A stretch of 64,000 nt of DNA from Pseudopyrenochaeta lycopersici (lineage: Eukaryota > Ascomycota > Dothideomycetes > Pleosporales > Pseudopyrenochaetaceae): positions 434,001-498,000 of the forward strand of contig NHZP01000031.1 of the NCBI GenBank assembly GCA_003313425.1, read 5' to 3'. Within the stretch, counting starts at the first letter, position 1. Each line of letters starts with the position of its first letter. This document shows, piece by piece, positions 1 through 10,731 of this stretch. The notes beneath the pieces were generated by a model. That model was not told the origin of the DNA, made no database searches, and worked only from the letters and a program-made list of their open reading frames with translations. The translations under genes were made by a program, and so were the position numbers.

Positions 1-1553
1 GCAGGCAAGAAGATCCAGAAAGAAGCTGACTCTAGCATTCTAGCAACAACAAATTCCATTCACCATGGGCTACGGCGTGGCATACAGAACGTACCATAAC
101 ATCGTCGTTCGTAAACAAATTACTCCTAAAATCCCGAAATTCACCCCAGATATGAGCAAGGAGATTGAACATGCTTTCCAGGAGCTTATAGGTAGTCCTA
201 AAGGTTCGTGGTCTAATAACAATGAATCATAGTTTCAGCTAACGTTAGGCTAACGACTTTACGCCCGTGTTACTATATGAAACCATCGCTATGACAGTGG
301 CGCGAGTGACCAATAAGGTTTTTGTCGGCGGATCTTACTGTAAGATGGCCTGACATCCGATAATAGCCTTCATCATTTATCCTTGATTTTAGACAGAAAC
401 AAAGAATACCTACGAAACGCGACCGACTATGCCCAGGCGGTTGTCATATCAGCCGAGGTACTTCGTTTATTTCCGCATTGGGCGAAAGGGTACGTAGAGA
501 TCCTGCACGCTGGTTCGTGGAGAGAGTTATGAGATTACTGAATAATGTAGTATCATCGTTACGATCCTGCCAGTTACTACGTGTATGCGCAAGGCTGTCA
601 AGTTTCTTGGAGCGCATGTACAGGATCGACTTGATAGAACGTATCCAGATGACAAGAAGCCTGAAGATTTGATCCAATGGTTGATTGATGCCGCACCACC
701 TATCGAGAAAACCGTGTATCAGATCGTCGAAAGAGTGATGGCTCTTAACGTCGCCTCTATCCACACAACGACAATGGTATGGTCAATCTGGAGAAAACGC
801 AGAGGTGGACCCTGACAATACCATTGTGTACAGACTTTTACCTATGCACTGTACACTTTAGCGGCAGACCCGTCAACATACATCGATACCTTAAGAACTG
901 AAGTGCTTTCAAATCTCGAGAACGGACGAGTGACACACAATACCGTTCAGAAACTGGTATATATGGACAGTTTCCTCCGCGAATCCGCCCGTTTCAACGT
1001 CGCTGGTCTAGGTAAGTCATCGCATTGCTTCTCGCAAATATAAGTCCGCGGAATCTCATCGTGTTTAAAGCGGCGATGCAAAGAAATGCAAAGCAGCCCT
1101 TCAAATTCTCGGACGGCACAGTGATTCCTGCGGGCGTAAAAGTGGTTGCTCCTAGCCAAGTTTTACATCGCGACCCTACTGTGTATGACAACCCTGGTAC
1201 CTTCGAAGGCTTCCGGTTTGTGCAGGTGTGTGATGGAACACCTGTACTTGAGAAAACAGTGGTAACCACGGGTACGGATTTCCACTTGTTTGGCCACGGG
1301 AGGCATCCTTGGTAAGTCTAGAAACTGCGCCAGTACCACTAATTTCGTTCATTTCCGTGCTAACCGAGGAAGCCCCGGTCGGTTCTTCGCTACTCACGAA
1401 ATGAAGCTCATGTTCGCCATATTACTTCTGAATTATGATATGAGCTTGACGCCTGGTACGAAACCGAAGGAGTTGTTCATTGCCACAATGGCTATCCCAG
1501 ACACGACCATGAAGGTGCTGTTCAGGTCACGGGTTCAAAAAGGTGGAAAGTAG
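1..1553 (+). CDS. Cytochrome P450, 5' end outside the window
   Basis: Haem-thiolate monooxygenase of a fungal P450 family; substrate unknown. Inferred exons are 44-~203, 249-339, 393-489, 551-776, 834-1011, 1071-1311 and 1373-1553. Visible landmarks are the I-helix-like segment ending SIHTTTM, the K-helix-like motif SFLRESAR (ExxR), and the haem loop FGHGRHPCPGRFF. The ligand cysteine codon TGC is split by a phase-2 intron (1312-1372), so unspliced DNA appears to lack it. Introns of 53-61 bp with GT-AG ends join in frame from 249 onward. The junction between ~203 and 249 could not be made in frame with canonical sites, so an indel, an unusual splice site or a damaged gene is possible. The N-terminal half lies left of the window. 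It probably belongs to the BVMO/bZIP cluster to its right. Confidence 0.85.
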
Positions 1554-2516
1554 GAGAAGGTGCAAATCTTAATGAAGGATACCTTTATGTACTAAGGAAG
1601 GCTATGTACGAATTGAACCGTGAAGGTAACTTGAGCCGGCCATGTTAGTTTCTTGCTGCATTAGTCAACGTTCAAAGACCTATTCACTGCAATTATATTG
1701 GTCGTTGTTAGTCTTGCGATCTCGATTGCGCCATAGTTGCATATGGCTACAGGACGACCGCGACCAGTGTGGCGCTTAATTTGAAGAGAGTTCTAGCCTG
1801 ATTGTTGTCCAGATTGTGGTGGGAATATATTCTACTGCCCATTTTCGATTATTCGATATAGACAGGAATGAACCTCGATTGCCTGCCTGTCCAATTCTTA
1901 CGCTTCTTCTCGGAGGTCTCGGTCTGCCCTCCTTGTTCGCTTCCTTCTACTGCACGCAAATCTGCATCACTAATTGATGATGTCGCTATGGTAGCAACAA
2001 TGCCGCGCATACCTAGAGCCATTCTCACTTATGCATAAAGTACTCAGCACTTTCTGACCATCATTGAAGCAAAAGCTGGAATGGCGTAAAGGCTCCATCA
2101 TTCATCATCCACATCGCTAGCCATAACCAGCACGAATTGGTGCTCGTTACTATAACAACCTTCGGCTATCAGCTTGTCCAACGTCACGACGAGCGTTGTC
2201 AATCGAGCTGACACACAACAAGGGATCAAGGCTTGGCGCGTACAGGGTATTCGTTGTAGCCGGTGTGTGCAGGGTAGGGTATGGGTCCAGTCTACGCCCA
2301 AATGGTCTTAGCATCTCGGGTCGCCCTCGAGGATCCACCAGCGGGAAGGCACTTTTTCACGATGTGTCGTGTCGACTGACACCAAGAGCGAGCATACCGC
2401 ACACAGACAACAATGTGTAAGGCTTTTCTAAATCACTTCAACACTGAAGCAGCAAGCTCTGGAATTCTAAATAACCTACTGCCAATCTCCACTCCAACCT
2501 CACTCACTCCGCAATC
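1554..2516. other. Intergenic, no gene seen
   Basis: About 960 bases between the P450 stop and the next gene. Short open frames overlap on both strands without domain character. The right part should hold the promoter of the gene at 2517, including the motif at 2374-2383. Confidence 0.6.
2374..2383 (-). promoter_or_regulatory. Shared cluster motif, copy 1 (GGTGTCAGTC on minus)
   Basis: The plus strand reads GACTGACACC, the exact reverse complement of GGTGTCAGTC at 6142-6151 in the BVMO/hydrolase promoter. It lies 134 bases before the start codon at 2517. It is a candidate regulator site by recurrence only; the binding protein is unknown. Confidence 0.4.
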
Positions 2517-3137
2517 ATGGCAACAGCCGAACAAATGGCGGATTATACGGCCACGCTCAGTCAATACAAACCTGCGCAGGACAAGCCCGTTACAGAAATC
2601 GCAGTATTCAAACTCAATGAGCCCCAATCCGTCGCCACGCTCTCTTACTTCGAAAAAGAGATCATCGCCAACACGACGCCCGCGCTAGGTATCAAGCGTC
2701 AAGCATACGGCTTCTCTTTGGCGGACCCACAGACATTTGTCTGGATGCTGGACTGGGAAAAGATCCAGGACCATTGGGACTTCTGGCAAACACCCGCTTT
2801 CCTACCTGTCATCGCCTGCATTACCCAGCTCTTTGCGCCTGGAAGGCCGTTGGTGCGACACTACGAGTTCAAGCCGGAGGAAATCCTGCCTCAGACTTTG
2901 CAGAGAGTGATCGTTTGGAACGATGAGGCAACAGATGTAGATGCGGCAGTGATCAAGGGCGAAAGCAAGGCAGTAGCGATGAAGGATGCATATGCAGTAG
3001 ATATGCACGAGACGAGTTGGCGATGCGTTGTTCTTGGGTACGAGAATGAGGTTGACGCCAATAAGGATGGGCTCGTTCAGCACGAGAACGTTGAATCCCA
3101 TCTAGTTAAGATGAAGTTTGCGGAAAAACCAAATTGA
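2517..3137 (+). CDS. Dimeric alpha/beta-barrel-like protein, 206 aa
   Basis: Single-exon gene for a small soluble protein with no signal peptide or membrane segment. Length and pattern (two related halves, each opening with a strand such as TEIAVFKL and containing Trp/Phe-rich helices) resemble fungal antibiotic-biosynthesis-monooxygenase/dimeric-barrel proteins, which occur as oxygenases, cyclases or accessory proteins in metabolic clusters. I see no catalytic motif that fixes a reaction. The ATG at 2517 follows a C/A-rich leader typical of fungal genes. It is convergent with the BVMO and shares a promoter motif with the BVMO/hydrolase and EthD/serine-hydrolase promoters. The family assignment is by general resemblance; coding status is firmer. 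Confidence 0.72.
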   Translation: MATAEQMADYTATLSQYKPAQDKPVTEIAVFKLNEPQSVATLSYFEKEIIANTTPALGIKRQAYGFSLADPQTFVWMLDWEKIQDHWDFWQTPAFLPVIACITQLFAPGRPLVRHYEFKPEEILPQTLQRVIVWNDEATDVDAAVIKGESKAVAMKDAYAVDMHETSWRCVVLGYENEVDANKDGLVQHENVESHLVKMKFAEKPN

Positions 3138-3741
3138 AGTCTAAGGTTTTATTGGAGTGCCGGGGTAGTATGGCTCTTGGATTGTTTCAGAGGCTATGAG
3201 GCCTTGAGAAGTTGTCCAGCTAAGAATTCTTGGATGGTTGTCTGGTACTCAATTTTTCTCTTAACCAATGTAGGCCTTTTAATACTTTACGCTGTGCCAA
3301 ACGGAACAACACAACGAGTCTACAAAATTGTTACTTGCTTCCTCTATACAGTTACTGACTGCAAAGGGTATGCTTTATGTGGGTTAGGAACTCTTGTTGC
3401 AAGTTATTGCAGTTGTCAGGGCTTTTTGAGGTGGTGCATCGACGAACGCAGGCTCCTTCGTCAGCAGCCATCGCAAATCACACGTGTCACTAGCCCAAGC
3501 AATAGCTGGATACAGGTGGGAAGTTCATCTACGTGTCAGCCAAATCAGCAGTGGTGTAAATACCAAGTCCTTAGCTAGCGGAGAGGTTGATCTTGTCAAC
3601 CAAGTTGTTTTGCTTCTTACAGCGAGAGGACTGCCATCCGATGATGGCCTGTTTATCAACCAGATCAGCCTCTGATTTGTCATTACCAGGGACTGATAGA
3701 ACATTTATCGACCGTCATCCCGCTGAGCGGTATACATTGGG
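3138..3741. other. Convergent 3' intergenic region, no gene supported
   Basis: About 600 bases between the 206-aa gene and the BVMO, which converge here. A 133-codon open frame (3177-3578) has a hydrophobic stretch but no recognisable domain and probably reflects 3' untranslated sequence. Confidence 0.5.
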
Positions 3742-6027
3742 TCAATGAAGCTCCCACGGAACGTCTGCATTACGAATATAAGTAGTCATACCCTCAGCGT
3801 CATCCTCCACTTCAGACCGGATACGCCCATTGCCCAAGAAACCCCACGGATCGTCGTCGATATAGCGGATATTATAGTGTTCCCATCTCGGAGACTTGAT
3901 AGTCTTGAGATAGTGGATTGACTGCCAGAGTATCAGTAGTTGTCTTTATATTTCGATATCAACCGAAAGGTAGTTATGGAAGTTAGAAGACTTACCGAGC
4001 CGCCCCAACACATGACTTTTCCATCTATGGTGTTGTTCTTGTACCAACTTCTGCACTGCCCACCGAAGACACTGGTGTCCATCCACTTGTCTACGTACTC
4101 GTTCAGTTTATCCGTGATGCCAGATTTTACATCCAGGGCTCGGATACGGTCCGTTTGCATCTTCTTTACCGCAGCAATGACATATTCAATCTGCACTTCG
4201 AAGCAGGGCAGCACCGTACCGTTGCCCAAGTTTCCACGCGGGCCGTTCATCACCCAGTAATTGGGGAAACCCGGGGCGGCGATACCAAGGTAGCTTTGGG
4301 GAACGGGTGACCATGCGTCCTTGATGTCGACACCGTTGACGCCATGGAGTTTGAAGTGTGGTGTCCAAGCCATGTCGAAACCCGTAGCACAAACAACCAT
4401 ATCCACCTCTTGGTGAGAGCCATCTGCTGTATTTAGACCAGTTTCATCAATAGTTACGATTTCCTTGAAGTGACACTCTACATTGGGCTGAATAAGTGCT
4501 TCAAGATATCCATCGCCGGGAGTTAGGCGCCTACAGCCAACCGGCCACGATGGAATCAGTTTGTCCGTGAGCTCCTTCTTATTTCCTAGGCGTTGTTCCA
4601 TCTCGCTCCTCATGTACCGTTCCGCCATGCGGGAAGCTTCCGTGTCCTTGTAGAATATGGCAAACCCACGATTGATGGCGGCTTCAATCTGCTTACGGTA
4701 CTTGAGGTGATTATCTGGGCTGCTCTCCAAGTATTCTATCTCATCCTTTCGGAAAAAATATTGCTGGACGAGTGGGTTTGGGGTTCTTTGCAATTCGGAG
4801 TCCTCTGGAGTCGGTATCTCGAGTCGAACCCGGGGCATCGGCGGAGCAATCCAAGTAGGGCTTCTCAAATAGCATTCAACTTTCTTCGCAACTAGATGTT
4901 TACGTTAATACATTGACAAATAAAGGCCCTAGGAGAACCAAAAACGACAAAGTACCTTTCTGAACCTGAGGGACGATCTGAATCGAGGAAGAGCCAGTGC
5001 CAAGGACCGCAACTCGCTTGTTGGAGTAGTCGACCGAATCTCTCGATATGTTAGACTTGCTGTTAGAAGAACTATATGCCAAATGACGTACCGTCCCATT
5101 GGGCGGAATGGAGGACTGGCCCATTAAAGGAGTGCAGGCCTTTGATATCAGGCCCTAGACAAAGGTCAGACAGGGTCTAAAATGCTCAGAGAACCATAAT
5201 TCACATTTCCACCGGTTCAGAAGACCCGAACCGTTCATGAGGATGCCGCACCAGTCGGTGAAGACTTGGTCATTATGCTCGATTTCGACCTCCCATTGGC
5301 CCTTCTCCTCGTGCCATCTGGCTCCAAGGACCTTGTGCTTCAGCTTCACGTATTCCTCCAAGGCCTGGTCACGGTAAAACTTTTCAAAGTATGCCAAAAT
5401 TTCAGGGGAATACTAGATATGAATATATTTAGCAAGGGCTTACAATCCATCGTTGTTCGTAGACGTACGGCATAGTATGATGCCCATTTCGGATTCGGCA
5501 AGAATGTGTACGTGTATATGTGAGCAGGTCTGGTTTTGTTAGCGATTGCATTGGACTGACATCCACATGTGCACTCACACATCGCAAGCACAGCCGGGAT
5601 ATCTATCTGTAAACACGCTGCGTCAGCTTGGCACGTTCAGTAATAGTCGCTATAGAGCCATACTTTCAAGCCAAGTGCCTCCAATTGAGGCATTCTTCTC
5701 GTAACAAACTAGTTCGTAGTTTTGTAGCTGATTGCGCATCTTGTAGGCTGTGCAAAGTCCTGTGGCACCCGCACCAATGTGAACGATGCGGATGGTCCTT
5801 GGTTGTGAGTGCCATTGGTTCACTAAGCCGGACACCGAATCTCGTTCTGCGGCACGAAGCTTTGTCTGAATGCCATTACCGTTTACATGTGGTGTTGATG
5901 TCTGATGCGCAGCATCTTTGGGAGCAGTTTTGTTGATCATGTTTCCGTTGACGCTGACAGCTTTGTTTGGCTGTTCGCTTGCCTCGACTGAAATCATATC
6001 AAGAAGGGGGACGAGTTGGAAATACAA
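3742..6027 (-). CDS. FAD-dependent Baeyer-Villiger-type monooxygenase, 627 aa, eight exons
   Basis: NADPH/FAD enzyme expected to insert oxygen next to a ketone, giving an ester or lactone. Exons in translation order: 6027-5664, 5606-5579, 5529-5469, 5412-5205, 5154-5092, 5039-4956, 4891-3996 and 3921-3742. They sum to 1,884 nt and every junction keeps frame. Visible motifs are the FAD-binding GAGATG (residues 85-90), GGTW (116-119), the BVMO fingerprint FNGPVLHSAQW matching FxGxxxHxxxW (230-240), and a second Rossmann GTGSSS (255-260). The C-terminal half contains VVCATGFD, typical of the family. The start could also be Met11 (5997), and the first 75 residues look disordered. It is divergent from the hydrolase at 6291 with 263 bases between them. 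General likeness is to fungal StcW/MoxY-type enzymes; the substrate is unknown. Confidence 0.92.
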
Positions 6028-6290
6028 GAGAGGTCGGCGAAAATATTCACAGTCATCTACGTATCAAGTTAAAGGACATGACAAGACAACTGCATCCCTA
6101 AACGCCTGCACGATTCAAGCAGCTGTCAGCTGTAAACAGGTGGTGTCAGTCGCGCTGAATCATGCCAAGCCTGCCCGACCCACAGTTGTATCACCTCCAG
6201 CTGAATGAAGTGCGTATGCAAGATAACTTCTGGCACAGTCGTCGTCGGGTGATTCATTTGAAGCACAAGGAAACACATTGAAGATTTAAC
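6028..6290. promoter_or_regulatory. Bidirectional promoter, BVMO/hydrolase
   Basis: A 263-base spacer between two divergent start codons. It carries CAGGTGGTGTCAGTC at 6137-6151, nearly identical to 10576-10590 in the other divergent promoter of this cluster. The arrangement suggests joint control; no binding protein can be named from sequence. Confidence 0.5.
6137..6151 (+). promoter_or_regulatory. Shared cluster motif, copy 2
   Basis: CAGGTGGTGTCAGTC. Ten bases (GGTGTCAGTC) match the minus-strand copy at 2374-2383 exactly, and 14 of 15 match 10576-10590. It lies 140 bases before the hydrolase start and about 110 before the BVMO start. Confidence 0.5.
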
Positions 6291-7398
6291 ATGGAGCAGA
6301 CCAACATTCCGACACCCGAAATTACCGCCGGGCCCGGCTATTCCTTCTTTTACTCGGTGTACCTCCACTGTGTAGCATACATCCTGCGCACAGTGGTTGC
6401 ACGGTATACAGGTACCGGCGCACTCTTCTCGAAGCATGGCTTTATAGACACCACGGGCTTGGGCGAAGGCCGCGTTAGATACTCTGTGTGCATACCCAGA
6501 CAGCATAAGCAGGCAACACAGTCGCTACCACTCGTCCTTGTCATCGAAGGCGGTGGCTTCATCCTCGGACAGCCAGCGGACGGGGAGCGTAACGATCGAT
6601 TGTTATCGGAGAGCGTTAGTTTACCTGCTGAGCTTTTATTTGCATATGCGTGCTATAACTGCGCCAGTTGAATGCCATAGTCCTATCTGTAGACTACGCC
6701 AAATCGCCACGATACCCATTCCCACACGCACTCCTCCAGCTGTACCAAGTCTTGCAATGGTGCTTATCCTCGAGTACAGCCACTGAGCTTGGCGTAATCA
6801 TCGATCCGAGCCGCGTTGCCATCATGGGAAACTCTGCTGGCGGAAACTTAACAGCGGCGCTTTCGCTGTTAACTGCATTCACAGAGGGGCCATGCGCAAA
6901 GTTCCGAAACGGTCTTCCGAAAATTTACCATCAAGTCGCTCAAGTACTTTTATATCCTAGCCTGGCCTGCCACCAGCTGTACCGTTTGCGCTTTACCAAC
7001 GCAAGTCCCGAAGTGCAAGCTCAGTCCCTTCCTATTTGGGCAGCGGAACTAATGGAAGCTTCTTACTTGCCACCTATAATCAATAAGGAGCAGATTTTCA
7101 TCGCACCGCTGCTAGCAAATCCACACTTACTAGAAGAAATACGGCCAAACCTGGCACCTGTGTCATGTCATGTTGCTGGCTGGACTGCTTGAAGGCCGAA
7201 GCCGTTCAATATTGCCGAAAAGTGGAGGAGGCCGGAGTAGAAGTCCACATGAGAGTATACGCAGAGGCAATCCATGGGTTCTCTCACTATGCGGAGAATA
7301 ATAAAATGTTCCGGAGCGACGATGTGGAAGGTTGCTGGGAAAGTATCTCTTCTTTTCTCCAAGCTGCGTTTAACATCAGTAATGTTGCGAGTCGGTAA
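6291..7398 (+). pseudogene. Alpha/beta hydrolase (HSL/esterase type) with an apparent frameshift
   Basis: Esterase or lipase of the hormone-sensitive-lipase-like group. Exon 1 is 6291-6614; a GT-AG intron (6615-6667) joins in phase 0 to 6668. The nucleophile elbow GNSAGG is present. The downstream parts LDCLKAE (acid) and IHGFSHY (histidine) lie in the next frame. Reading breaks at about 7180/7181, where one base appears missing, and the first frame then stops at 7190-7192. This may be a true lesion or a sequencing/assembly indel. The usual HGGG oxyanion motif reads EGGGF here. The ATG at 6291 has A at -3 and G at +4. Placed opposite the BVMO, its expected job would be hydrolysis of the BVMO ester or lactone product; that is inference. 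Confidence 0.8.
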
Positions 7399-7677
7399 GG
7401 AAAGTCATTCAGAGTGCTGGATAATAAAGCGGCTTGTTAGTGAGGCAATCAAGCAGCAAATACATCTTCCTACTTGCTTGGACTGAACTAGGTCGGTGCC
7501 GTGACGCTTCTGCTTCTCAAGCTATTAAACAATCCAGCAGTAAATAAAAGTTTACGCTGTTTGCTTGCTGCCTGCTTGGCTACTCTATTCTGCCACTTGA
7601 TTGTTTATTGGTCAATCTGAAGTCATTTGTGCTCCAGTCAGCCTCAGCATAGATTTTAGAATGCCGCAACATATCCA
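7399..7677. other. Convergent 3' spacer, nothing recognised
   Basis: A 279-base convergent spacer between the hydrolase and the bZIP gene, with no coding or repeat signal seen. Confidence 0.5.
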
Positions 7678-8972
7678 TTAGTACGCAGGGCCGAGATCGC
7701 AACCCTTGTATTGGGAGTAAGTGCACAAAAATCCGGGCCCAGCTTTCCAGAAGTCGTATTGCACAGCTTGGGTCTCAATCATTCGATATACGTCCATACT
7801 TCCAATCAAATCGCCGGTCATGGCAAACGATGATGTCCAATCGGGGGCGAGGCTTTTGAGCAGCTCAATACCGACGTCGTCTGGATTGACAGTGAGAGCG
7901 TCGCGAATCATCGCCCTTCGAATGTCGGGCCAAACAAGCATGTTGACGGAGATTCGATGTGGAATTGCACACTCAAGTGGTGTGGGGCGCAGAAAATGTG
8001 GAACGAGTGCATAAGCCTCGGCAGTCCTGAGGACGTTCCACTGTTGATGTAATGAGCACGACACGAACGCTAGTATTCTCTTAGCAAACTCACTCTTAAG
8101 AAAAGATACTGCACCCAGAATATGGCCAGCATCCAATGCATTGGCATCGCTCCGTATTGTTTAATGTGATGGAACAACCGGAACGACAGAATGTCTACGG
8201 GGCCATGCGCAAGAAGCCGGGTTAGAGACGGTTTCGAAGTGTCGAATTTGCCGGCGTAGTGCTCCGCCGTCGCTTCCTCCAGCATGGCGTGAATTAACCT
8301 ATCTGCAGCGCCTTGTGGGCGGGCATACTGGGGCAGCGGCGGCGAGCAAGAGTACGAGACGGGGCCGGTCAACATGGACGCATCGGCTGCGGGCATGAAA
8401 GTCACAAGGCCCAAGTTGGGCTCGTTTGGCAGCGATTGGAAAGCATCTGACAGGTCGAAGCAGCTCCGTACTGCTGCCTCCTCAGATACGAGCGCATCGC
8501 AGAGCCCAATGCCATCGTTCACATCCGCAGGCAGAAGTAAGGCCCTGTTTTCATTGAGGGCGTTGGGGTCTTCACTAGGAGATGGCTGTGCGTCACCGTT
8601 GGCGATGTCAGGATTTCTCCCCATGCTGTCAAGGTGAAGGGGCGACGGTGTCAGCAGGGCAGCTGGGTCGGCGTCTGTTCCAGTTTCACAGGCGATGGTG
8701 CGGATGCGGCTGAGCTGCGACTCCAGGACATGACATCGCGTTCGAAGCGCCTCGTTCTCCGCCAACAGGGCAGCGACGCGCTCGTCTGCACTACTGGCGC
8801 CCGTCCAGGCACTAACAGTATTCTCTAGGTTGCGCACGTAGGCCCGGCGCCGTTCACGATGATTGCGCTGGCTTTTGCGGTCCGTCGCCCGCTTTCTCGC
8901 GCGACGCGCCGCATTGGGGGAATTGGGCGGTGAGTTCGCGTCCTGTACTGGGGAACTAGTACCAGGGGCCAT
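7678..8972 (-). CDS. bZIP transcription factor with DUF3425-type C-terminus, 413 aa
   Basis: Likely nuclear regulator of the surrounding cluster. Exons 8972-8094 and 8040-7678, joined in frame across a 53-bp GTGAGT...CAG intron, give 1,242 nt. Residues 22-50 form a highly basic region (ARRARKRATDRKSQRNHRE) running into a short leucine-containing coiled coil (VAALLAENEALRTRCHVLESQL). The C-terminal part contains the LVWPDIRRAMI segment typical of fungal DUF3425 bZIP proteins. Its position inside a set of oxidative enzymes, with a motif shared by neighbouring promoters, suggests a pathway-specific factor, but no binding evidence exists here. Confidence 0.88.
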
Positions 8973-10097
8973 GCTGTAGGGAAAGGGCTGGAAAGGAGCA
9001 ATTCAGGACAAACAGGACACGAATTGCCCAACTTCACGTCAAGGGCAAAAGGGGATAGAAATTGCGGGGTTTCGTGGAGAAAAGAAACGACCACTTGCAC
9101 ATGCAGATCCTGGCACTGGCTCAGCTCGGAATTTATCATAATCCCTGCAATGAATGACACAGCTTCTTTTAACCGTTTGGCTTGCGGGATCGAGGCGTCT
9201 TACACAAAAGGAAAACCACTTGAACGTTACGAGAAGGACTGTCTGCGGGGCAGATATTCGGCGCGATGCGCGACTGCGCGTAAAGGATTCCGTTTCAATG
9301 GCTCCGCAAGCCCCACACGCGGTATTGACACCTACAAACTCCCTGCCACAAGCGAACACTCTCCTGGACACTTAGTCGGCGACAAGAGAGAGGATCCCCC
9401 CAAAACCTAATTGACAGCACAGCCTCTAACCACGCCAATAATTCAACCATGCCACTATCCATCCACACCAACCTTCACCGTAGAAATCCTAGAGAATTGT
9501 TTTCACAACAAAGATTGCCATCTAAGCCAAAACATTTACAACAGACAACAGGTAGATATGCTAGCATGTTACCTAACCACGAAAGCAACGAACTCGTTCG
9601 CAAAATTTTCGGTCTTATCGCTCCCAACGTTTACAAGACTTTTATCAGACATGCAAGGAGGACAATGTAACAATAATTCACTGAATTCAGAAGCCAGGAG
9701 AAAGACTTCAATTCTACAGTATGCACTAAGAGAATAGCTATAAATATACAAGAGCAAGATGAGAGAGCAGATACAGGGTTAGAAAGAGATTATCCATTAA
9801 ACGAATTTCTCATTTACATGTAATGAGCTGCCTCAAAGCTAAGATAGTACTTGTGAACAGATCCAGTAGCATAGGAACCCTCGCCGGCCTTGAACCAGGC
9901 CAAAAATCTCGTGCATGTAATATTTTATATTTACATTGCCGTGGATGAAGGATAGGTTCAGATGTGGTAGCCTGCATGTTCCACGGAAAGGTCAGGATGA
10001 ATAGAAGAAGGAAAAGAAGACGGAGGAGAAGGAAATTCAAATACTCACGCTTACATGGCTTCACACATCGAGTGAATGTGCATGGCATTGTTCCGCG
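8973..10097. other. Intergenic, bZIP upstream region; no gene supported
   Basis: About 1.1 kb. It has several overlapping frames of 60-130 codons on both strands, none with domain character. TTGACACCT at 9325-9333 is a partial match to the shared cluster motif in the bZIP upstream region. The segment 9990-10040 is purine-rich. Confidence 0.5.
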
Positions 10098-10460
10098 TCA
10101 TACCGAGTGCTCCCTTGTCGACTCCTTCACATCTTCCATCACAACCATGATCGTCCTCGTCGCATCCAGGAACTGCTCACAGTCAGCTCTAACCTTCGTG
10201 CCATTTCCCCCTTCCATCAGTTTGGTCGAAAACACGAGCCACGCCTCGTTGTCTTCAAACTTCATCTCCATGATTGCATCGAATGGTACTGTCGTTGGGC
10301 GGTCCTTCTCTGCTATGTATCGGCGTGTCTGCGAGAGTGGGTACAAAGTCCCTGTGAGCGACTTGACTAGGGGGACGTGCGAAGTCTCGTAGAGATGCTT
10401 AAACTTGTCGAAGGAAAGAGTCGGTTTTTGGAAAAGGAACATCATTACCTTGAACGTCAT
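10098..10460 (-). CDS. EthD-domain small protein, 120 aa
   Basis: Single exon. A compact protein starting with strand-like MTFKVMMFLFQK, followed by LSFDKFKHLYETSHVPLVKSL, a pattern typical of EthD-type dimeric ferredoxin-like barrels (conserved helix with HVPL). Members of this family in fungal aromatic polyketide clusters act as decarboxylases or accessory enzymes. Whether that applies here cannot be told, because no polyketide synthase lies in the window. It is divergent from the serine hydrolase at 10732 with a 271-base promoter between them carrying two copies of the shared motif. There is no signal peptide. Confidence 0.82.
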   Translation of the reverse strand: MTFKVMMFLFQKPTLSFDKFKHLYETSHVPLVKSLTGTLYPLSQTRRYIAEKDRPTTVPFDAIMEMKFEDNEAWLVFSTKLMEGGNGTKVRADCEQFLDATRTIMVVMEDVKESTREHSV

Positions 10461-10547
10461 TGCGTGTTACGCTTTGTCTGCGTGCGTCTTTGATGAGACT
10501 GCGTATGGTTTAGTAGGTGAGTCGCGTTTTCTATGCGTTTAGGCTGA

Positions 10548-10557
10548 GACACCACCT
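10548..10557 (-). promoter_or_regulatory. Shared cluster motif, inverted partial copy
   Basis: GACACCACCT on plus is AGGTGGTGTC on minus, identical to 6138-6147 of the BVMO/hydrolase promoter. Confidence 0.4.
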
Positions 10558-10575
10558 ACCACGCATGGAGTCATT

Positions 10576-10590
10576 CAGGTAGTGTCAGTC
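10576..10590 (+). promoter_or_regulatory. Shared cluster motif, copy 3
   Basis: CAGGTAGTGTCAGTC; one mismatch in 15 to the site at 6137-6151. It lies about 140 bases before the serine hydrolase start, the same spacing as copy 2 has from the hydrolase start. Confidence 0.5.
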
Positions 10591-10731
10591 AGCTTGACCA
10601 CGACACTCTGTCTTCGCACATGTAGTCATACGCTGCATGCGCGTTCTTACATTTCAATGACGACCTGAAAATTAGTTAAACGAGAAAATAGACAACACCT
10701 CCTCCAATTACCCTCAAGCATTACCTCCACA

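Larger units (their letters stand above)
10461..10731. promoter_or_regulatory. Bidirectional promoter, EthD/serine hydrolase
   Basis: A 271-base divergent spacer. It contains CAGGTAGTGTCAGTC at 10576-10590 and the inverted form GACACCACCT at 10548-10557, so the shared motif occurs here as an inverted pair about 20 bases apart. Confidence 0.5.

Noticed and set aside
3177..3578. 133-codon plus frame with a hydrophobic stretch
   Set aside because: Lies between two convergent genes, no recognisable domain, and composition like untranslated sequence.
9024..9737. Several 70-130 codon frames on both strands upstream of the bZIP gene
   Set aside because: Mutually overlapping, no domain pattern; better explained as promoter and spacer.
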